Shown one piece after another: positions 5,373-9,595 of a DNA stretch of 9,595 nt (positions within the stretch are counted from its first letter, which is position 1; every line of letters starts with the position of its first letter). The notes under the pieces were generated by a model, which saw only the letters and a program-made list of their open reading frames with translations, made no database searches and was not told where the DNA came from. The translations under genes were made by a program, and so were the position numbers. Source of the DNA: JACJYE01 sp964432875 (lineage in GTDB: Bacteria; Bacteroidota; Bacteroidia; Chitinophagales; Saprospiraceae); NCBI GenBank assembly GCA_964432875.1, contig CAYSPJ010000163.1, positions 1 to 9,595 on the forward strand, written 5' to 3'.

Positions 5373-7799
5373 TTACTGCCCCCGGGCTGTTCCCACGTAT
5401 ACGGTATTTGTCGCATCAGCGTTTACATAAATCACATCTTCGCGCGAATCGCCATTGATATCGCCGGTCAGGATTTGGAACTGCGGCCATTGGTTGCCGG
5501 ACGGGTGGTCCTGGCTGACGCGGGAGAAGTCAAAATTGCCATCGGCTTTTCCAAGGCCAATGATCAGGTGATTTACAGTTTCCAGAGAATTCAGAAGCAG
5601 GTCTTTTCGTCCATCTCCGTTTACATCCAGTAGCCGCATCTGATAATCGAATGGACCACCTTCTCGATTTACCCATTGAAGAGACCCAGCTACAAGGGCT
5701 GGCGTTCCACCGGTGGTCAGATCTCTGTGTACAGGTACCCTGTCAACTCCCAGCGGATTTATCCATACAAGATCTGCGCCGGCATTTCCATCAATATTTC
5801 CGATAACCACTTTGTAGTTCGTCCATCCACCTGTTCCGCGATCAAATCTGCCTCTGAAGTTAAATATGGACCCCGGATCATCATTGACTGATTCTGCAAA
5901 ATAGACATGATGAACGTTTACTCCGACGGTGTGCCAAATCAGGTCATCCCGGCCGTTTCCGTTAATGTCGGCAACGGCAAACGCTTCATTCCCTGTCCAG
6001 GCGTTTAAAGGATGATCCTGGGACATCCCTGCTGTGGGTTCAAAATTATCGGTTCCAAACGTACCGTCGCCATTGGATAGGCTGACATAAGTACGGTTGG
6101 TATTCGACAGATAATTCCACACCAGGTCATCCCCATCTTTGCCGTCGATATTTCCTACTTCAAACCGATATTTAGTGCCCCATGATGCCCCTTCTTTGGT
6201 GAACATCGGCATCTCTTCAAAAGTGCCGTTACCGTTCGACAAGCTCACATAGGTGGTATTGGTATTAATTACGCGGCTCCAGGCCAGATCATCGCGGCCG
6301 TCGTTGTTGAAGTCGCCCACTTTTACCACGTACTGGCTCCAGCCGTTGGCCGGCGAGGCACTGTGCGAAATTGGTGTGCCCATCGTAAAGGTGCCATCAC
6401 CGTTCGAGAAGGCCACTACGGTCTGATTGGAGTTGGCGCTTACATGATTGTAAATCAGGTCCTGATTGCCATCGCCATTCACATCGCCCATCATCACCTT
6501 AACCGGCGCCGAAATGGGCAGGCCAAGGTTTTGGGCATTCAAAAAATTAAACGTGCCCGGGCTGGCCTGGGTGGCGTCACAGGAGCGTATGTTGTATTGG
6601 GTAGTTTCCGTTACGCTTGCAATGCTTCCATCGCCCAGGTTGCGGAAGGTGTAGCTCATCGGGGCCGCACTCGACAGCGGCGCGTTGTTGGTAAAATACT
6701 GCGACCAGTCGCCGGAACGGATCATCGCCAGGGTCGCTTCGGCATCGCCGCCAATGGAGGTGATCTTGATCTTCGACTCCTGAAGGATCGATTGCTGTTT
6801 GGCACTCAGGTTGGCTTGCACGCTTCCGCCAATTCCGTTGTACCCGGCCTGCATCGTGGCCCGGATGTCAGATTCACTGGCGGTAGACGTGATCGAAAAC
6901 ATCATCATCCGGCCATACACGATGTTGGATACATAAACCGGAAGGTTATCGGGGCCAATGCGCCCCTGGCTGATCTGTTGCTCCAGTTTGGCCTGGGTAA
7001 AACCGGCACTGAAGAAATCGCCAGGGCTCTGCGGGGCTTCCACCACCACCTCATACATCTTCTGATAAAACTGCGCAGTAACGGTGGTCTCGGATCGCTG
7101 CTGGTCAATACTGCCGCTGGCAGAAGCTTCAAAACCCAGGTAGTTTCCTGAGATGCCCATCTGCAGGGCCGATTGTTTTTCACTGAAATAGGTTTCCATT
7201 TTGAAGTTTATGGAACTGGGGGTTGCGAGGCCACTTGCCGTTGCATTGCCAATCATCGAACCAATAGCCTGATCAACAGTGGCCTGGTTGGGGTTTTCAA
7301 CAGTGCGGAAGTTATCGTTGTTGGCCAGTCCGGGAATGGATACCCTGATGGGCGTCCGCTCGGCAATGGGCAATCCAAGCAAACTTCCCAATCCATCCCG
7401 ATGGCTTTTACCCTGGATAAGGGCTCCGGCATAGAGTATTTCCCGGTCGGGACTATACATGGCAATCTGCTGCGGGTTGCCGGAAAGGGTAAACGGTTGC
7501 GACTGGCAAGAATAGGTTACGTCTTCGAGTACGGTAATACTGCCATCTTCGTTGATCTCCTGCACATCCAGAACCACATCATCCAACGGTTCTGGCTCGC
7601 CTGCGGGTGTGGGGGGCTGGGTTGCTCCGGGTGGCGAGAACTGGTTCCACGATGGCAACTCCTGCAGATATTTGCTTACATCTTCTGTACTGATCGGTAA
7701 ATCTACCACTTCTTTTTCACAGGCGCTTATCAAAAGCAGAGCACCAAGAATGGGGATGGACAGCAAAAAGATTCGGTTTATCCTGAATGGTCTTTTCAT
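5373..7799 (-). CDS. CDC-like (thiol-activated cytolysin family) lipoprotein with seven FG-GAP repeats
   Basis: This 808-residue predicted lipoprotein starts MKRPFRINRI and has lipobox ISAC with Cys27 lipidated. A Pro-rich linker follows (about 50-72). The CDC core spans about 98-407: LYAGALIQGKSHRDGLG (122-138), LPIAERTPIRVSIPGL (143-158), a first transmembrane-hairpin region (about 196-245), VVVEAPQSPGDFF (251-263), VSNIVYGRMMMFSITSTAS (290-308), a second hairpin region (about 310-348), and a final strand ending YNIRSC. No cholesterol-binding undecapeptide or domain 4 is present. Residues about 428-808 hold seven Asp-rich FG-GAP/VCBS calcium loops, e.g. DVNGDGNQDL (439), DFNNDGRDDL (496), DINGNGRDDL (611), DVNGDGRKDL (725) and DINGDSREDV (780), as in an integrin-type seven-bladed propeller. 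It is the first gene of the minus-strand block and divergent from the sigma factor. Pore formation and ligand are inferred, not shown. Confidence 0.88.
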   Translation of the reverse strand: MKRPFRINRIFLLSIPILGALLLISACEKEVVDLPISTEDVSKYLQELPSWNQFSPPGATQPPTPAGEPEPLDDVVLDVQEINEDGSITVLEDVTYSCQSQPFTLSGNPQQIAMYSPDREILYAGALIQGKSHRDGLGSLLGLPIAERTPIRVSIPGLANNDNFRTVENPNQATVDQAIGSMIGNATASGLATPSSINFKMETYFSEKQSALQMGISGNYLGFEASASGSIDQQRSETTVTAQFYQKMYEVVVEAPQSPGDFFSAGFTQAKLEQQISQGRIGPDNLPVYVSNIVYGRMMMFSITSTASESDIRATMQAGYNGIGGSVQANLSAKQQSILQESKIKITSIGGDAEATLAMIRSGDWSQYFTNNAPLSSAAPMSYTFRNLGDGSIASVTETTQYNIRSCDATQASPGTFNFLNAQNLGLPISAPVKVMMGDVNGDGNQDLIYNHVSANSNQTVVAFSNGDGTFTMGTPISHSASPANGWSQYVVKVGDFNNDGRDDLAWSRVINTNTTYVSLSNGNGTFEEMPMFTKEGASWGTKYRFEVGNIDGKDGDDLVWNYLSNTNRTYVSLSNGDGTFGTDNFEPTAGMSQDHPLNAWTGNEAFAVADINGNGRDDLIWHTVGVNVHHVYFAESVNDDPGSIFNFRGRFDRGTGGWTNYKVVIGNIDGNAGADLVWINPLGVDRVPVHRDLTTGGTPALVAGSLQWVNREGGPFDYQMRLLDVNGDGRKDLLLNSLETVNHLIIGLGKADGNFDFSRVSQDHPSGNQWPQFQILTGDINGDSREDVIYVNADATNTVYVGTARGQ

Positions 7800-7885
7800 C
7801 TAGCTGGTTGTTTTTTATGATTGATATGACTGCATATATCGCTTGCGCCGGAGAGGTTACCCCCAGGCGCAAGTTTTTTTTCTGG
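7797..7885 (-). repeat. Conserved leader repeat, copy B (5' of the FG-GAP cytolysin)
   Basis: This is the partner of copy A at 5282-5370, ending with the start codon of the FG-GAP cytolysin. It carries the same hairpin, T-tract, dyad position and pre-start sequence. It occupies the cytolysin side of the divergent region, so any protein or structure acting here could also affect the sigma gene. Confidence 0.9.
7842..7881 (+). terminator. Hairpin with T-tract in leader B, terminator-like on the plus strand
   Basis: CTTGCGCC (7842-7849) pairs perfectly with GGCGCAAG (7866-7873), followed by eight T residues (7874-7881). The stem is identical to copy A, while the loop differs by one substitution and one indel. 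It would block plus-strand transcription entering the sigma operon from the left. In the cytolysin mRNA it would be a 5' stem-loop about 40 nt before the start codon. Confidence 0.6.
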
Positions 7886-7905
7886 CTTTTCTGCCGCTTA
7901 TTTTT

Positions 7906-7913
7906 TAAACTTG
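7906..7913 (+). promoter_or_regulatory. Candidate -7 element for the sigma-factor operon
   Basis: TAAACTTG matches the Bacteroidota -7 consensus TAnnTTTG at all but one fixed position and lies 29 nt before the sigma start codon. Only a weak -33 match (TCTG at 7881-7884) lies upstream, with 21 nt between, so this is a tentative call. Confidence 0.3.
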
Positions 7914-7942
7914 CAGCGTAACCTTTTTCACCGCCAAGATAT

Positions 7943-8527
7943 ATGCCTAAGATCATTGCAGTCAAGGAAGGAGACCGAGCGTTGCTGGAAGGCATCCTGG
8001 AAGCGGATAGCCGCAGCATACAGCAGGTTTACGACCAGGCTTTGCCTGCGGTGATCCGTTGGGTAGAGGAAAACAGCGGCACGGAGCAGGATGCGCGGGA
8101 CGTTTTCCAGGAGGCGATGATCGCGCTGTTCCGCAGGTTGGAAAGCGGCGATTTCACGCTGAGCTGCACCTTGGCCAGCTATCTGCGCATCCTTTGCCGC
8201 AATCTCTGGCTGGCGCGGCTACGGGATGGGAAGAAATTTCAAGCCACGCCCCTGGAAGGGGTCGAGGCGGTGGATTTGAGCCGCGATGTGCTAGAGCAAC
8301 TGGGGCAGGCCGAACGGCAGGGGTTGTTTTTTAAGCATTTCGACGCTTTAGGCGAAAACTGCCGCCGGATACTGCGCTTGTTTTTTGATAAAACGCCCTT
8401 GGCGGAAATCGCCCGTCAACTGGATACCAGCGAGGGCTACATCAAAAAGCGCAAATTTGAATGCAAGGAAAAACTGATCAAAGCGGTACAGCGCGACCCG
8501 CTGTTCCAAGAGCTGAAAAATGAATAG
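7943..8527 (+). CDS. ECF-type RNA polymerase sigma factor (sigma-70 family)
   Basis: This 194-residue protein has the compact sigma2-linker-sigma4 plan of extracytoplasmic-function sigma factors. Region 2 spans about 24-96 and includes DARDVFQEAMIALFRRL (50-66), the core-polymerase and -10 binding helix pattern, then SYLRILCRNLWLARLR (79-94). Region 4 spans about 124-181, with a helix-turn-helix around TPLAEIARQLDTSEGYIKKR (151-170) for -35 recognition. It is divergent from the cytolysin block across 143 nt and is followed by the anti-sigma-like gene after 8 nt, the normal layout of an ECF sigma factor with its own regulator. Its regulon cannot be read from the sequence; the flanking cytolysin/CHAT genes are the obvious candidates. 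The ATG at 7943 is preferred because region 2 needs the residues it encodes and no strong Shine-Dalgarno sequence argues otherwise. Confidence 0.92.
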   Translation: MPKIIAVKEGDRALLEGILEADSRSIQQVYDQALPAVIRWVEENSGTEQDARDVFQEAMIALFRRLESGDFTLSCTLASYLRILCRNLWLARLRDGKKFQATPLEGVEAVDLSRDVLEQLGQAERQGLFFKHFDALGENCRRILRLFFDKTPLAEIARQLDTSEGYIKKRKFECKEKLIKAVQRDPLFQELKNE

Positions 8528-8535
8528 GCAAGCGA

Positions 8536-9297
8536 ATGGATGAGCAGACCAAATACGAACGCATCGAAAGCTATCTGGCGGGCACTATGGCGCCGGCCGA
8601 GCGCCTCCAGTTTGAACAAGAGCTAGCCACAGATTCGAGCTTGGCGGACGAAGTCGAATTGCACGAGCAACTACAAAGCAGCCTGCGGGGCGAAAAAATC
8701 CATGAATTCCGAGCGGCGCTGCAAGCCGTCGATACGCACTGGCAAAACCCTGCCGGGAAGCCCGCCCGCAACCGGAGGCTGCGCCGCCTTTTCCGTCCCG
8801 CCCTGGCTGTCGCAGCCGCGGTGGCGCTCTTGCTCATCGCCTGGCAGCTATTTTCCCCCCATGGCCGCCCGGATGTCAGCGAGCAACAGTTCGCCGCGTA
8901 TTTTGAGCCTTACCAAATGGTGCTCAGCCAGCGCTCTGCCGCCGAATTGCCAGAGCGCGCCGGGCTGCTCAACACGGCTATCAAACAGTACGCGGAGGGC
9001 CAGTTTGCGGAAGCTGCCATCGCTTTCCGCCAGTTGGAGCAAAGCGAGCCCGGCAACATCGCTTTCCAATTTTACCGGGCGTTGGCGCTCTTGGCCAGTG
9101 GGCAGGCAAGCGAAGCCATTCCCGTCTTCGAAACCGTCTTGGCCCGTTCCGGGCACTTGTTTACCGAGCAGAGCCGCTGGTACCTGGCTTTGGCTCATTT
9201 GAAAACGGGGCAGGAGGCTGAAGCCAAGCGGCTCCTCGAAGGCATCGGGCCGGGCCAGTTCCGCTACGCGCAGAGCCGGGAGCTGTTGGGGAAATGA
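8536..9297 (+). CDS. Anti-sigma-like single-pass membrane protein with periplasmic TPRs
   Basis: This 253-residue protein begins with a short helical domain containing YLAGTMAPAERLQFEQEL (13-30). It resembles the N-terminal sigma-binding segment of Bacteroidota anti-sigma factors (Y-L-x-G-x-L-x-x-x-E-R-x-x-F-E), but no HxxxCxxC zinc motif and no cysteine is present. A basic stretch (78-87) precedes one transmembrane helix (about 88-106), giving a cytoplasmic N-terminus and an outside C-terminus. The outer part holds about three TPR units (about 144-240; QYAEGQFAEAAIAFRQLEQ is the clearest). With the sigma gene 8 nt upstream, the likely role is to hold the sigma factor at the membrane and release it when the TPRs bind a periplasmic partner. 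The shared TPR theme with the CHAT protein is suggestive only. Sigma binding is inferred from position and domain plan. Confidence 0.8.
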   Translation: MDEQTKYERIESYLAGTMAPAERLQFEQELATDSSLADEVELHEQLQSSLRGEKIHEFRAALQAVDTHWQNPAGKPARNRRLRRLFRPALAVAAAVALLLIAWQLFSPHGRPDVSEQQFAAYFEPYQMVLSQRSAAELPERAGLLNTAIKQYAEGQFAEAAIAFRQLEQSEPGNIAFQFYRALALLASGQASEAIPVFETVLARSGHLFTEQSRWYLALAHLKTGQEAEAKRLLEGIGPGQFRYAQSRELLGK

Positions 9298-9416
9298 GTT
9301 CTTTAGCGGAAACGGTTTTCTTCAGCTTCCGCTGGCGGGCGGTACGGCAAGCTCAGGGCAGGCAGGGCAGTAAGCCGGGGAGGACGGTGCCTGAAGGGCG
9401 AGCAAGGAAAATTAGA

Positions 9417-9464
9417 TTGTACCCGCTTGCTCAAGGCGAGCAACGCCAGCTCTTTTAGGTACAA
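9417..9464. repeat. Nested inverted repeats downstream of the anti-sigma gene
   Basis: TTGTACC (9417-9423) and GGTACAA (9458-9464) are perfect inverted copies. Inside them lies a second perfect pair, TTGCTC (9427-9432) and GAGCAA (9438-9443), with a 5-nt loop. Together they could fold as a stem enclosing a small hairpin. No RNA family is recognised. The rest of 9298-9538 shows no gene with a start codon. Confidence 0.5.
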
Positions 9465-9538
9465 CCTCATCGGCCACCTTCCTGCGAACGAGCAGGAGAG
9501 GGTCTACACTCATATTGCTTGGCGCAACAGCAAAAGAG

Positions 9539-9574
9539 AAAAGGGACATAGGCGCATCGGCCCATGTCCCTTTT
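9539..9574. terminator. Strong, probably bidirectional Rho-independent terminator
   Basis: AAAAGGGACAT (9539-9549) is the exact reverse complement of ATGTCCCTTTT (9564-9574). After one A-C mismatch the stem continues with three more pairs (GGC 9551-9553 with GCC 9560-9562). The arms carry A- and T-runs at their outer ends, so it could stop transcription both ways. It lies about 240 nt past the anti-sigma stop and may serve that operon or a convergent gene outside the window. Confidence 0.7.
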
Positions 9575-9595
9575 CGCGTTCTAATCCAAGAATGT

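Noticed and set aside
6363..7151. Plus-strand open frame of 262 codons
   Set aside because: It is wholly antisense to the FG-GAP cytolysin, its translation shows no family pattern, and the minus-strand frame has clear CDC motifs.
7717..8019. Minus-strand 100-codon frame across the divergent region
   Set aside because: It overlaps both the FG-GAP signal-peptide codons and the sigma-factor start, and crosses the leader hairpin; its translation is not protein-like.
9307..9595. Plus-strand frame open to the window end, in phase with the anti-sigma gene
   Set aside because: It follows two in-phase stops (TGA at 9295, TAG at 9304), has no start codon near its beginning, runs through the inverted repeats and terminator, and matches no family I know.

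Overview
The window reads as chromosome from a Bacteroidota bacterium, most likely of the Saprospiria/Lewinella type. The signs are an Ala/Leu/Gln-rich periplasmic TPR-CHAT protein, an ECF sigma factor paired with a TPR-fused anti-sigma-like protein, lipoproteins ending in LamG or FG-GAP domains, and weak ribosome-binding sites. The family-level placement is inference.

Layout. Positions 1-165 hold the 3' end of a plus-strand gene that looks like the last strands of an outer-membrane barrel. It converges on a long minus-strand block, transcribed right to left: a CDC-like lipoprotein with a seven-repeat FG-GAP domain (7799-5373), a second CDC-like lipoprotein with a LamG-like domain (5284-3407), then a secreted, membrane-anchored TPR-CHAT caspase-like protein (3183-181). 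Divergent from this block, on the plus strand, are an ECF sigma factor (7943-8527) and, 8 nt later, a TPR-containing anti-sigma-like membrane protein (8536-9297). The window ends in about 300 nt without a convincing gene, with nested inverted repeats and a strong terminator-like hairpin.

The centre of interest is the pair of adjacent lipoproteins. Both carry a thiol-activated cytolysin (cholesterol-dependent cytolysin, CDC) pore-forming core, but the membrane-recognition domain 4 is absent and replaced by a different adhesive domain in each. Both have the lipobox cysteine at residue 27 and one further cysteine at each end of the core. They share a nearly identical 89-nt leader with a perfect 8-bp hairpin, although the proteins have diverged strongly. 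A pair of unequal CDC-like proteins beside a caspase-like protease recalls two-component CDC-like toxins and protease-activated pore formers such as bacterial gasdermins.

How it may work together (inference). The sigma/anti-sigma pair could sense envelope stress or contact and control the divergent block. The two lipoproteins would sit on the outer membrane or cell surface and bind glycans or proteins through their LamG and propeller domains. The periplasmic CHAT protease could cleave one of them or another envelope protein. None of these links is proven by the sequence.
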